Assembly: GCF_030504645.1 (NCBI RefSeq) | Contig: NZ_JAUKWQ010000004.1 | Coordinates: 248,001 to 312,000, forward strand | Direction of reading: 5' to 3' | Length of the DNA: 64,000 bases | DNA from: Rhizobium oryzicola | Lineage (GTDB): Bacteria; Pseudomonadota; Alphaproteobacteria; Rhizobiales; Rhizobiaceae | Part shown: in pieces, positions 40,109 through 49,580 of the stretch | Layout of the letters: each line of letters opens with the position of its first letter | Numbering within the stretch: the stretch's first letter is position 1 | Position numbers and translations under genes: made by a program | The notes under the pieces: generated by a model | Databases searched by the model: none | Seen by the model: the letters and a program-made list of their open reading frames with translations, nothing else | Told to the model about the DNA's origin: nothing

Positions 40109-41968
40109 TTAGGCCGCTGCGATCCTCTGCCGTAGAGCGTGGACCGGTGCGCTAGACGCAGACGCTGGTGTTGCTTCTCGACCAACCCCATCCAGTCGGA
40201 AGCGGGATAGAAGTTGGTTGAGCGATGCAGCGTCGCGTGCCAGGCTATGGCTTGCTGCGGTTTGCTCCTCCACCATCGCTGCGTTCTGTTGTGTTCCCTT
40301 GTCTATCTCGGTCACCGCACTGTTGATCTCGTGCAGTCCGGCTGATTGTTCATGGGCAGATTCAACGATTGCATCGACGTGGCGGTTGATCTCTTGCACC
40401 TCCGCCACGATCACCTCCAGTGCCCGGCCGGTCTCATCGACGAGCGTGACGCCGGAACGCACATGATCGCCAGATGTAACAATCAGCGCCTTGATCTCCT
40501 TGGCCGCTTGGGCGGAACGCTGTGCAAGTTCGCGCACTTCCTGCGCAACGACGGCAAACCCCTTACCGGCTTCACCGGCACGCGCCGCTTCGACACCGGC
40601 ATTCAGCGCCAGCAGGTTCGTTTGGAATGCAATCTCATCAATGACACCAATGATGTTGGTGATTTCGTCTGAAGATCGCTCAATTTCCTTCATGGCGATG
40701 ACGGCGTTGCGCACAACCTGGCCCGACTTCTCGGCGCCAGTACGGGCTTGAGCGACCAGGTGTCCGACTTCCTCGGCGCGTCTGCTGGAATCCTTGACCG
40801 TTGTGGTGATCTGTTCAAGCGCGGCCGAGGTTTCTTCCACCGACGATGCTTGCTGTTCAGTCCGCTTGGACAGATCGTCGGCAGAGGCGCGGATCTCGCT
40901 GGCCCCGGCATCGATGCTGCGCGCATTGGCACCGACTTCGCGAAGCGCCTGCTTCAGGTTTGTGGTTGAGTTGTTGAAATTGACTCGCAGGCCATCGAGC
41001 TGAGCTACGAACGGCACCTCGATCTGGTAACCCACGTCGCCTTCGGCAAGGCGGCTGAGCGCGTGCGCCAGCTGTTCCACTGCGAATTGGGTGTCTGCGT
41101 CGTCTTTGGCTTTTTGTGCTTCGCGCGCCAAGCGTTCCGTTTCCGACAGGCTGCGATGTGCATCAGCCTCCCGCTCGAGACGCAGACGTTCGAGGGCGTT
41201 GTCCCGGAATACGGCCACAGCCGCCGCCATCTGGCCGACCTCATCGCGGCGCTCACGGCCCTCGACTGTTGCTTCCGTATCGCCATTGGCCAACGCTGTC
41301 ATGCGTTCCCTTAGGCGCAAAATGGGACCAGTAATGCCGCGCGATGATATCAGCACGGCTGCGAGAAGGCTGGCGATGAAGATGACGCCGAGTGTCACCA
41401 GTGACGTAATGATTGTCGAATTTGTCTTATTGCCGAGCTCGACGGAGCGAGCTTTGATATTATCCTTCATCGCCGTCGTGAGATCGCGCATGTCAGACAG
41501 CAGGGAAGGCATCTGCTGGTCCGCCAAGGCGAGCGCCTTGCGCGCTTCCGCCTCAACTGCGCCGGGCTTCACAGCTGAATCGGTAACGGAAATCAGAGGC
41601 TTCGCCCGCGCGATGTAGCTGTCGATTTTCGCGCCATCCTCAGGACGACCTTTCTTCGCCTGCTCCATACGCGCGATCAGACTTCCGGTGTTCTCCTTGT
41701 AGAAGGCGGCTGCCACCTTGTAGGCAGGATCGTTCGGCGCGTAGAAGATCATCTCGTGAGCGGCATAGACTGTCGCCACCAGGCTTCGGGTCGCTGCCAC
41801 CATGTCGACTTCCGCCTGGTTGTCCTTGGCGACGAAGTCAGCGTAAACGCCATCCGCTTTCTTGAAATCATTCGCCAGGATCGATGCTGCTCCAATGCCG
41901 ACCAGCGACACCGGAATCAGGAGAGATAGGACTTTTGTTCGAATGCTCGCATTTGTTAGAAATGACAT
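40109..41968 (-). CDS. Methyl-accepting chemotaxis protein, 4-helix-bundle sensor
   Basis: The protein of about 619 residues has a first membrane helix ([20 protein letters not shown]) and a periplasmic helical bundle (about 35-185). A second helix follows ([20 protein letters not shown]), then a HAMP domain ([20 protein letters not shown]), a linker and the MA signalling hairpin with the conserved tip ([20 protein letters not shown] and [20 protein letters not shown]). It senses an unknown ligand and drives CheA. ATG 41968 has GGTGG upstream. The ATG lies three codons inside a longer GTG frame. It has no C-terminal CheR-binding pentapeptide (it ends LRQRIAAA). Confidence 0.9.
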   Translation of the reverse strand: MSFLTNASIRTKVLSLLIPVSLVGIGAASILANDFKKADGVYADFVAKDNQAEVDMVAATRSLVATVYAAHEMIFYAPNDPAYKVAAAFYKENTGSLIARMEQAKKGRPEDGAKIDSYIARAKPLISVTDSAVKPGAVEAEARKALALADQQMPSLLSDMRDLTTAMKDNIKARSVELGNKTNSTIITSLVTLGVIFIASLLAAVLISSRGITGPILRLRERMTALANGDTEATVEGRERRDEVGQMAAAVAVFRDNALERLRLEREADAHRSLSETERLAREAQKAKDDADTQFAVEQLAHALSRLAEGDVGYQIEVPFVAQLDGLRVNFNNSTTNLKQALREVGANARSIDAGASEIRASADDLSKRTEQQASSVEETSAALEQITTTVKDSSRRAEEVGHLVAQARTGAEKSGQVVRNAVIAMKEIERSSDEITNIIGVIDEIAFQTNLLALNAGVEAARAGEAGKGFAVVAQEVRELAQRSAQAAKEIKALIVTSGDHVRSGVTLVDETGRALEVIVAEVQEINRHVDAIVESAHEQSAGLHEINSAVTEIDKGTQQNAAMVEEQTAASHSLARDAASLNQLLSRFRLDGVGREATPASASSAPVHALRQRIAAA

Positions 41969-42234
41969 TGGGTCCACCAGGCTGTCCGGCCCGCCGCCAA
42001 CAGTCGTCCGACAATGTCAATCCAAAATTACAACGTTTCTCAAATGAATTGAATATTAATGTCGGCTCAAGATGCGCGAGGTCCTGATCAGTTTAAACAA
42101 CGACGATGTACAAAGCGAAATCTATATTAGATTTATGCTTTGAGTGCGCATTTAAACTACATATTGAAGATTAATAATATTACAACAAAGCGGATATCTG
42201 GATATTTATTGCGATGAGATGTCGTTAAAATGCT

Positions 42235-43869
42235 TCAAATCTCCCTCAGCAAGGTGTCGGCGATCCGAACACTCAGAGCCGCACCCGTCAATGTCGGGTT
42301 CATGCAAGATGCCGACGGCATGACGCTGGTGCCAGCGATGAACATGTTGCTGTGATCATGGGTCCGGCAATCCCGATCGACAACTGAATCCTTCGGGTCA
42401 TCGCCCATCCGCGTCGTGCCCATGACATGCTGACGGTTTTGCCACTTCACGTCGGTCGACAGGACCTCCGCATCGAGAAGCTGGGCGATCTTGTTGAGAT
42501 CCTCAAGACCGCGATCACGGCCGGCATTCCAATAGTCGGTCACGCTGTAATAGAGAACCGGGACCGGCAGGCCGAGCGCGTCGAACTTGGTTTTGGACGG
42601 CGTCACGCGGTTTTCGGGAAGGGGTAGGGGCTCGAAGTCAATCGCCCAGTTCAATGAGCGAGCCGAATATTTCCGGATTTCTGCGTCGAGCTTCGATCCG
42701 AGCAGCCCCTTCTTGATAAAGCCTTCCGTCATCTGGGCGGTCGGCACGGTATTGCGCACCTTGATCTTGTAGCTCGGATAGTCCTTGCGGAAGGCACCAT
42801 CGCGCTGGTTGAGGTAGACGAGAAGTTCGGTCGGTCCTTCACCCGGCCACATATCCTCCTTGGTCAACATGTTCATGCTGATCCCGGTATGATCCATGAG
42901 ATTGCGTCCGACCTGATCGGAGGAATTGGCAATGCCGTTCGGATATTTGCTGGATGTGGAGATCAACAGCAGCTTGGCGGACTCAATGCCGTAGGCCGCG
43001 AGCACGAAGTAGCGGGCGTTCAATTTGTGTTCGGAATTATCCGGCCGCTTATACCAGACGGCCGTGATCTTGCCGTCGTCGCCGGCTTCGATCTTGTAAA
43101 CGACCGAGTTGTCGAGCAGTTTGGCGCCGTGCCTCTCGGCCTCGTCGATGTGCATTGAGCCATCGTATTTGGCGCCTATCGGACAGACGGGATTGCAATT
43201 ATTGTTGCCGGCACAGACCGGACGGCGCCCATAAGGGCGTGACGCGCGGCCATGTGGTTCCAGTACAGGGTTGAAGCCGCCGACGGAAAGCTTTTCGGCG
43301 ATCGTCTTGAACATGTAGCTGGAATTCAGCTGCTCCATCGGGAAGGGCATTGAGCGCGGCGGCATTGGGCCACCGCCCTGACCGCTCTCGTCCTGGCCAT
43401 CGAGGCCGGTGACACCCAGCTCCAATTCCGCCCGGTTGTAATAGGCTTCCAGATCGTCATAGCCGATGGGCCAGTCACGGCCACGACCATAGAGTGATTG
43501 CAGCTTGAAGTCGTTGGGGATCATCCGCCAGAGCGCCGATCCGAAATGCCAAGTCGTACCACCGACGACGCGCAGGTAGGACGTATTGTATTTTACCGGC
43601 CCTTCATATTGCAGATAATCGCCATAGGTCGACGGCGCATGCGGCAGGCTCGGGAAGGGCGAACCGGCGCCTTGCAGCTTGGCATTCGCCAGCGAGAGCT
43701 TGACGGGCGCATTGCGAAACGTCTCGACGATCTCGCGACGGTCCACGCGCGGACCAGCCTCCAGGATGATCACCTTCTTGCCGGCCTTCGCCAGACTTGC
43801 CGCGACCAGCCCGCCCATAACGCCGGAGCCGATGACGATCAGGTCCGCATCATAAGAGTCGTTCGCCAT
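42235..43869 (-). CDS. FAD-dependent GMC oxidoreductase, catalytic subunit of membrane dehydrogenase
   Basis: The protein of about 544 residues has an FAD-binding Rossmann motif (LIVIGSGVMGGLVAASLAKA) and GMC blocks (LRVVGGTTWHFGSALWRM). The cysteine set CAGNNNCNPVCP has Cys219, Cys225 and Cys229, placed like the 3Fe-4S site in FAD-dependent glucose dehydrogenases. The C-terminal GMC domain has the active-site His region (NRQHVMGTTRMGDDPKDSVV). It has no signal peptide. The Tat-type small subunit upstream probably carries it to the periplasm. It is the third gene after the cytochrome c and small-subunit genes. It oxidises a sugar, sugar acid or polyol and passes electrons to the cytochrome. 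ATG 43869 is used, since the longer frame to 44004 overlaps the small subunit. Confidence 0.85.
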   Translation of the reverse strand: MANDSYDADLIVIGSGVMGGLVAASLAKAGKKVIILEAGPRVDRREIVETFRNAPVKLSLANAKLQGAGSPFPSLPHAPSTYGDYLQYEGPVKYNTSYLRVVGGTTWHFGSALWRMIPNDFKLQSLYGRGRDWPIGYDDLEAYYNRAELELGVTGLDGQDESGQGGGPMPPRSMPFPMEQLNSSYMFKTIAEKLSVGGFNPVLEPHGRASRPYGRRPVCAGNNNCNPVCPIGAKYDGSMHIDEAERHGAKLLDNSVVYKIEAGDDGKITAVWYKRPDNSEHKLNARYFVLAAYGIESAKLLLISTSSKYPNGIANSSDQVGRNLMDHTGISMNMLTKEDMWPGEGPTELLVYLNQRDGAFRKDYPSYKIKVRNTVPTAQMTEGFIKKGLLGSKLDAEIRKYSARSLNWAIDFEPLPLPENRVTPSKTKFDALGLPVPVLYYSVTDYWNAGRDRGLEDLNKIAQLLDAEVLSTDVKWQNRQHVMGTTRMGDDPKDSVVDRDCRTHDHSNMFIAGTSVMPSASCMNPTLTGAALSVRIADTLLREI

Positions 43870-43882
43870 TGTCTTGTTCCTG

Positions 43883-44413
43883 TCAGATCTTGCTGCCGGG
43901 CTTTGGTCCCCAGCCGTTCGGGCCGGGACCGTAGGTCGGGATGGAAAGGATGCCCTTGGTCGGGCGGTACATAAGGGCTTCTCGATAGGTGATGAGCTCG
44001 GCATCTTCAGGCTCGCCCACGACGCCGAGATACCAGGCGGAGACGATGTTGGTGGCGGTCTTCATCACATTGGGGTCGGCGAGCTTTAACGCCAGGAAGG
44101 CATCCATGTTCGCGACACCGGATTGCTCGACGACATGCTGCAACGCGGAGATGTCGGACGAGAACGTCTTGTTGCGCTTTGCGAGCGCCGCCAGGTAACG
44201 GGCACCGAGTACCGGATCAAGCGTGTAGCCGGTGAGGAATTCCGACAGCAGCGTGAACCGCTGTGCCTCGTCATCGGATGCCGCGGCGGGCACTGGCATT
44301 GCGATCCTGGACAGCGTCGCCAGCCCCCCGACAGCGACCGTTGCGCGCAGGAGATCACGCCGACGAAGGGCGTATTCCATAGGGGAGCCTGTTTTATCGC
44401 GTTCGGTGGTCAT
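43883..44413 (-). CDS. Small (gamma) subunit of membrane sugar dehydrogenase, Tat signal
   Basis: The 176-residue protein belongs to the small-subunit family of gluconate 2-, sorbitol and FAD-glucose dehydrogenases. It starts with a twin-arginine signal (RRRDLL at 17-22, then a hydrophobic stretch VAVGGLATL). The body shows LTGYTLDPVLGARYLAALAK and a C-terminal TYGPGPNGWGPKPG typical of the family. It acts as a chaperone or hitch-hiker partner that exports the folded FAD subunit. GAGGAC lies 7 nt before the start. It lies 13 bp before the GMC gene and 45 bp after the cytochrome gene. Confidence 0.8.
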   Translation of the reverse strand: MTTERDKTGSPMEYALRRRDLLRATVAVGGLATLSRIAMPVPAAASDDEAQRFTLLSEFLTGYTLDPVLGARYLAALAKRNKTFSSDISALQHVVEQSGVANMDAFLALKLADPNVMKTATNIVSAWYLGVVGEPEDAELITYREALMYRPTKGILSIPTYGPGPNGWGPKPGSKI

Positions 44414-44458
44414 AAGCGAAGTCCTCGGCGGCAGTCAGAAGCGGAAGCGAAGGCGAAG

Positions 44459-45946
44459 TCAGGCAGGCGCGACGCGGCGTCGGCCACGTGCCACCACCAA
44501 TCCGATGAACACCAGCAGGATCACGGCAACAACCACCGCAATTGGCGCGATATACGGGGCAGCCAAGGCCAGAAATGGCTTCCTGCCTCCCTCGCGGACC
44601 CGCGCCACATCTTCAGGCCCGACCTTGACGGCCGCATTGCCGAACTGGCTCAGAACGTAATTGCTGACGTCGGCGACGTCCTTGTCCGAGAGCCTGTCGG
44701 TGAATGAGGCATCCGGGCCGAAGGCGGGCATGAAGACGGGGACGCCATCAACCGTGCGGTTGAGACCAAACAGGATCGTCGAAATCAGGTTGTCGGGATT
44801 GTCTGCACCGGTCGCCGTGTTGTTGAAGAGCGATGGATAGTGCGCATTGCCGCTGCCATCGGCCTGATGACAGTTGGCACAGGCACCGCTGAAGACGTGA
44901 AACCCGTTTTCCGCCGGCGCCTGGCCTGGAAGTCCGCGCAGGCTCGCCTCTGATGCCGAGGGTTTGCCGAAGCTATAGCGGGGCTGCTTATCACTGGAGG
45001 CAACCGGCTTCGTGCCGCGCAGATAGGTCACCAGCGCCCTCAGATCCGCATCGGTGAGATGCTGCAGACTGTGTTCGACGTCTTCCGCCATCGGGCCTGC
45101 AGCCTGCGCCTTGCCGGCCACATGGCCTGTCCGCAGGTATTGGAGGAGTTCCGCATCAGACCAGCCGCCAATGCCGCTTGTCTTGTCCGAGGTGATGTTC
45201 GGCGCAGACCAGGGTCCGACCGTGCCGCCGGACAGAGCACTTCGGGTATCCTCGGCCATGAACAGATTGCGCGGCGTGTGACAGGTGCTGCAATGTTCCA
45301 ATGCTTCCGCGAGATAGGCACCGCGGTTCCAGTCGGCTGATCGGGCAGCGTCCGGCTGAAACCGCTCATTCGACAGGAAGAGCATGTTCCAGACCGCCAT
45401 GGACGCACGGATGCTGAACGGGAAGGGAAGTTCGGTCTTTCTCGACGCTTGGTCGACCGGCTTCACCTCGTTCTTGAAAAATGCATAGAGTGCCGAAATA
45501 TCAGTGTCGCTGAGCTTCGCATAAGCCGTGAAGGGCATGGCCGGATAGAGATGCGTTCCATCCTTCGCGACGCCCGCACGTACCGCACGAGCGAAATCCG
45601 CTTCGGTGTACTCACCAATCCCATTGACTTTCGACGGCGTGATGTTGGTCGAGAAGATGGTTCCGAGCGGCGACTGGATGCCGTATCCGCCCGCATAGGG
45701 TTGTCCACCTTCCGGCGCCGTGTGACAGGCTGCGCAGTCGGCAGCCATTGCAAGATATCGTCCGCGAGCAATCAGCTCTGCCTGGGGGCGGCTTGCATCC
45801 TGCGCGCAGACCGTGCCGACAAGGCTGCACGCCGCAAACAGGCCGATCACGACCGATCGGGCGGTGCTGGAATAGCGGAACAAAACTGCTTTAACAGACG
45901 GGCTTTCGAAAAAACCACAGTATGGAGGCATACCAGATGCTTTCAT
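44459..45946 (-). CDS. Triheme cytochrome c subunit of membrane dehydrogenase
   Basis: The protein of about 495 residues has three c-type heme sites CxxCH: CAACH at 71-75, CSTCH near 217 and CANCH near 365. A signal region precedes mature Ala-Gln-Asp near residue 48. A C-terminal membrane helix (APYIAPIAVVVAVILLVFIG) ends in a positively charged tail. This is the cytochrome subunit of alcohol/gluconate/FAD-glucose dehydrogenase complexes, which gives electrons to ubiquinone or a terminal oxidase. The start at 45946 lacks a clear ribosome site and the N-terminus is long, so a start a few codons later is possible. It is first in a three-gene operon divergent from a LysR gene. Confidence 0.87.
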   Translation of the reverse strand: MKASGMPPYCGFFESPSVKAVLFRYSSTARSVVIGLFAACSLVGTVCAQDASRPQAELIARGRYLAMAADCAACHTAPEGGQPYAGGYGIQSPLGTIFSTNITPSKVNGIGEYTEADFARAVRAGVAKDGTHLYPAMPFTAYAKLSDTDISALYAFFKNEVKPVDQASRKTELPFPFSIRASMAVWNMLFLSNERFQPDAARSADWNRGAYLAEALEHCSTCHTPRNLFMAEDTRSALSGGTVGPWSAPNITSDKTSGIGGWSDAELLQYLRTGHVAGKAQAAGPMAEDVEHSLQHLTDADLRALVTYLRGTKPVASSDKQPRYSFGKPSASEASLRGLPGQAPAENGFHVFSGACANCHQADGSGNAHYPSLFNNTATGADNPDNLISTILFGLNRTVDGVPVFMPAFGPDASFTDRLSDKDVADVSNYVLSQFGNAAVKVGPEDVARVREGGRKPFLALAAPYIAPIAVVVAVILLVFIGLVVARGRRRVAPA

Positions 45947-46216
45947 CAGGCGTGAATAATATATTGATCAGTTTACGCCTGCCTCCCACGCGCAAACCAT
46001 TGCCTTGTCGTCGCAATACATAAAGATGCACATCGGATAGAATGCCGCATATCTCTGAAGAGACGAGCTAAAATGCTCTTTGACGATCCTTCACCGGATC
46101 GGAGGGCGAGACGATGTGTCGCGATCGGCGACTTGTCTAAGGTAATACGCAGTTACATCTGGCTTTGAGAAGCGGTATTTTTTAAAAGCTGATTTCACAA
46201 AATATGAAAGCTTTCT

Positions 46217-47110
46217 ATGAAGTTCGATTTGACAGATTTGCGAATTTTCCTGGCGGCCGTTGATAATGGCAGCTTTAGCGCTGCCGCCGTCGAGAACAAC
46301 ATTGTCGTGGCGGCGGTGAGCGCGCGTATCCGCCGGCTGGAAGAGGCGTTCCGGGTGGAACTGTTCGAGCGCACGGGTCGCGGCATTCGCACCACCCTTG
46401 CAGGCGACATGTTTGCAACTCATGCCCGAAAGATTGTTGATGATGCGCGGCGGGTAGAGAGCGAACTGGACGAGTTCGCAGAGGGGCGGAGCGGTCAGGT
46501 ACGGCTTTTGTCGAACACGAATATGCTGGCTGAGCACATGCCCAGGGTGCTCGGCACTTTCCTCGCCACCAACCCGGACATCAGCGTCGACGTCATCGAC
46601 CGGCCCAGCCATGAAGTCGTGACCATGCTCAAGAATGGAGAAGCCGATATCGGTATTGTCGCCGCCTCGGCCGATATGACAGGCTTGGAGCGTTGGCGCT
46701 TCGTACCGGATCACCTCGTGCTGATCGCTCCCTGTAACTTTGACGTAACGGACGAAAGTATCAATTATACGCGTATCCTTGATTTCCCGATGATTGGCAT
46801 GCCTGAGACGGTCGCTCTATCGCAGTTCCTAGGCCGCCTTGCCCGGGAACTCGGCCGGGACATCAAGGTGCGTATGCGGATGAACGGCTTTGAAGGCATA
46901 GCTCGCATGGTGGAGAGCGGTGCAGGCGTCGCCATCGTCCCCCACAGCGCGGCCCAACGCTACCGCACATTCATGGATTTCCGGATCTTGGAGATTGCTG
47001 ATGCCTGGGCTGACCGAAAGCTTTTTCTATGCGTGCGGCATGAAGCGGAATTGCCGCGTTTTGCGAAGCGCTTGCTGGAGCACTTGCGGCGCTATGCGGA
47101 GGTCACCTGA
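46217..47110 (+). CDS. LysR-family transcriptional regulator
   Basis: The 297-residue protein has a winged helix (FDLTDLRIFLAAVDNGSFSA...VSARIRRLEEAFRVELFERT) and an effector-binding domain (VRLLSNTNMLAEHMPRVLGT, GEADIGIVAASADM, VESGAGVAIVPHSAAQRY). It is divergent from the membrane dehydrogenase operon with a 270-bp gap that holds no gene, so it is the likely regulator of that operon. It ends 60 bp before a hairpin shared with the convergent chemoreceptor gene. Confidence 0.87.
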   Translation: MKFDLTDLRIFLAAVDNGSFSAAAVENNIVVAAVSARIRRLEEAFRVELFERTGRGIRTTLAGDMFATHARKIVDDARRVESELDEFAEGRSGQVRLLSNTNMLAEHMPRVLGTFLATNPDISVDVIDRPSHEVVTMLKNGEADIGIVAASADMTGLERWRFVPDHLVLIAPCNFDVTDESINYTRILDFPMIGMPETVALSQFLGRLARELGRDIKVRMRMNGFEGIARMVESGAGVAIVPHSAAQRYRTFMDFRILEIADAWADRKLFLCVRHEAELPRFAKRLLEHLRRYAEVT

Positions 47111-47169
47111 TATCTTGCGTCGAGGGGATAGAGGCGCCTGCTTCGCTCATGATAAAGTCTGAATATATA

Positions 47170-47196
47170 CTGGGAGCCGCGAACAGCGGCTCCCAG
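47170..47196. terminator. Shared hairpin between lysR and chemoreceptor genes
   Basis: A perfect 11-bp stem CTGGGAGCCGC / GCGGCTCCCAG with a 5-nt loop sits between convergent genes. On the minus strand it is followed by an AT-rich stretch. It probably terminates both. Confidence 0.7.
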
Positions 47197-47215
47197 GCTC
47201 CTTTGCGCACTTTTC

Positions 47216-49183
47216 TCAAAACTCTTCCCAGCTTTCGGCAGCAGCGGCTGACGAACCACCACCGACGCCGACCGCGCGAGCAAGCTTGCTGACGAGCTTT
47301 CGGGCGGGCGAGGGGGCTGCCGCATGGCGATTGGAGGCAGCGACCGGGGCAGAGGACTGGGCGTAACCGCCATGCCCATAGCCGGAAGCGCTGCCACCGC
47401 TGAGCTGGAAGCGACCGACGAGCTGGCGAAGCTTGTCAGCTTCTCCGGCCAGCGTCGCGCTGGCGGCGGTTGCCTGTTCCACCATGGCTGCGTTCTGCTG
47501 CGTGGTCTGGTCCATCTGGTTGACGGCGGTGTTGACTTCGGACAGGCCGACCGACTGCTCGCGGGCCGAGGTGGCGATGGCATCCAGTTGACCGTTGATG
47601 GCGACGACGTGATCTTCGATGACCTTAAGGGCTTCCCCTGTCGCCGTGACCAGCTTGACGCCATTTTCCACTTCGTCTGCCGAGGTGCGAATGAGATCCT
47701 TGATCTCCTTGGCCGCCTGGGCGGAGCGCTGGGCAAGCTCGCGCACTTCCTGGGCGACGACGGCAAAACCCTTGCCGGCCTCGCCTGCACGGGCGGCTTC
47801 CACGCCGGCATTCAGCGCTAGGAGATTAGTCTGGAAGGCGATTTCGTCGATCACCCCGATGATGTTGGAGATCTGGCTCGACGAGGCCTCGATGCGCTGC
47901 ATGGCGTTGACAGCATTCGCCACGACTTCGCCGGATTGACGCGCCGACTTGTTCGCATCCATAGCCATGGAGCGAGCCTCTTCCGTGCGCTTGGAAGAGT
48001 TAGTGACGTTAGTCGTGATCTCATCGAGTGCTGCGGCTGTCTCTTCGAGCGAGGCCGCCTGCTGTTCGGTGCGCTTCGACAAGTCGTTGGCGCTGGAGGA
48101 GAGTTCGCGAGAGCCGCTGTCGATGGAGCGGGTGGCTTCGGCGACGGAAGAGAGCGTATCGCGCAGCTGGGAGACTGCGAGGTTGAAGTCGTTGCGCAGG
48201 CCCTCGAAGTCTGACGCAAAGGGGCGCGACAGTTCGAAACCGAGATTGCCGCCGGCGAGCTGCTTCAGACCTTCGGCCAGGCCGGATGTGGCTTCTGCCA
48301 TTTCGGTGGCGCGCTTGGCATCAACTTCGGCGGCGCGGGCGCGCTCTGCTTCCGTCATGTTGCGAGTTTCGGCGGCGGCGCGGTCGCTTTCAATCTTCGC
48401 AATGGCTGTCTGGCGGAAGGTTTCCACGGCGGCCGACATGTCGCCCAGCTCGTCCTTGCGCTGACGACCCGGTACAGTCACGTCATTTTGGCCCTTGACG
48501 AGGCTGAGCATGCAGTCGTTCAAGGCGCGCAGCGGCTTGACCAGGCTTCCGTTCAAAACGAGGAGGCCCAGACCGGAAATAACCAGCATGGCAATCCCGC
48601 CCGCCAGCGCTGTCATCTTGGCCATTTCGCCGGCTGATTCTAGGGCGGCCTTGCGCGTGCTGAGCAGCGAAGTCTCTGCGTCAGCCAACTCTTTTACCTT
48701 GGCGCGAATGCCATCCATGGAGGCCTTGCCGGCACCGGAGATTTCAATCTGGCGGGCCTTTTCAATGGTCGCAGGGTCCTTCATGAACTCCATCTCTGCC
48801 TTGACCACCTTGGCGTTCCAGGTTTCGGCCAGCTTGGAGACTTCATCAAGGCGTGCCTGCTGGGCCGGATTGTCGGAGGTTAGCTTCTTGGCAGCGGCCC
48901 AGGCTTCCTGAAAGGCTTTGGCGCCTGCGATCTGGGGCTCTAGGAACTTCTGGTCAGCAGCAACGAGATAACCGCGCATACCGGTTTCCTGATCCACCAT
49001 GGCGGCCATCATGTCGCTGACCTTATCCAACACCTGATAGGTATGGTCCGTCCAGTTGGCGTTCTGCGTCTGTGTGGAGCTGGATGTATAGCTGACGAAC
49101 GAGACGATGAGACTCACCACGATCAAACTGATGATGACCGTAGAGATCTTGGTAATAATTTTGATGTTTTGGAAGAATGTCAC
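47216..49183 (-). CDS. Methyl-accepting chemotaxis protein with CHASE3 sensor
   Basis: The protein of about 655 residues has a first membrane helix ([20 protein letters not shown]). A CHASE3-type periplasmic domain follows (about 40-180, with [20 protein letters not shown]). Then come a second helix ([20 protein letters not shown]), HAMP, a linker, and the MA hairpin with [20 protein letters not shown]. The C-terminus ends ESWEEF, which resembles the xWxxF pentapeptide that tethers CheR/CheB in E. coli receptors. The start is GTG 49183, with GAGGAGG 6 nt upstream. A TTG five codons earlier is the only alternative. It could help adapt the other receptor, which has no such tail. Confidence 0.9.
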   Translation of the reverse strand: MTFFQNIKIITKISTVIISLIVVSLIVSFVSYTSSSTQTQNANWTDHTYQVLDKVSDMMAAMVDQETGMRGYLVAADQKFLEPQIAGAKAFQEAWAAAKKLTSDNPAQQARLDEVSKLAETWNAKVVKAEMEFMKDPATIEKARQIEISGAGKASMDGIRAKVKELADAETSLLSTRKAALESAGEMAKMTALAGGIAMLVISGLGLLVLNGSLVKPLRALNDCMLSLVKGQNDVTVPGRQRKDELGDMSAAVETFRQTAIAKIESDRAAAETRNMTEAERARAAEVDAKRATEMAEATSGLAEGLKQLAGGNLGFELSRPFASDFEGLRNDFNLAVSQLRDTLSSVAEATRSIDSGSRELSSSANDLSKRTEQQAASLEETAAALDEITTNVTNSSKRTEEARSMAMDANKSARQSGEVVANAVNAMQRIEASSSQISNIIGVIDEIAFQTNLLALNAGVEAARAGEAGKGFAVVAQEVRELAQRSAQAAKEIKDLIRTSADEVENGVKLVTATGEALKVIEDHVVAINGQLDAIATSAREQSVGLSEVNTAVNQMDQTTQQNAAMVEQATAASATLAGEADKLRQLVGRFQLSGGSASGYGHGGYAQSSAPVAASNRHAAAPSPARKLVSKLARAVGVGGGSSAAAAESWEEF

Positions 49184-49580
49184 GTCCGCCCTCCTCAATT
49201 GATGTGCGAATCTGTTTTGTCGGATCGCATTGCCCGGTTATCCAGATTCTGGGGCAGTAATCGTTAATTTCTGTTTTAGATTTTAGGGCGCCAGTTCCCC
49301 TATATATTGCAGGTGAAAATTTATCTTTAGCAATTTATGGATGAATATATAAGCTCAATTGAATTCGAAATGTAATCTAAAATTGATATGCTTATTAAGG
49401 TGAATATTTACTGAGATTTCATGTGATATATTCGTACATTCATTTTTGAAGCAACTGAGCCAGTTTCCATAGAAAATAAATGAAGCGCCGAATAAGTGAA
49501 AATCTTCCAGTTGTAGGAAAAATAAATACACGTGGTCATCTAGCGCGGTGCGGTCGGTGAGGCATGCGTGCCCGCTCCTG
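49184..49580. other. AT-rich intergenic region upstream of chemoreceptor
   Basis: About 400 bp of AT-rich DNA lie between the chemoreceptor start and the end of the sugar-alcohol operon. I see no gene and no strong terminator. It should hold the chemoreceptor promoter. Confidence 0.5.

Noticed and set aside
46091..46714. 207-codon minus-strand frame near the lysR start
   Set aside because: It overlaps the N-terminal half of the LysR gene antisense and has no family features.
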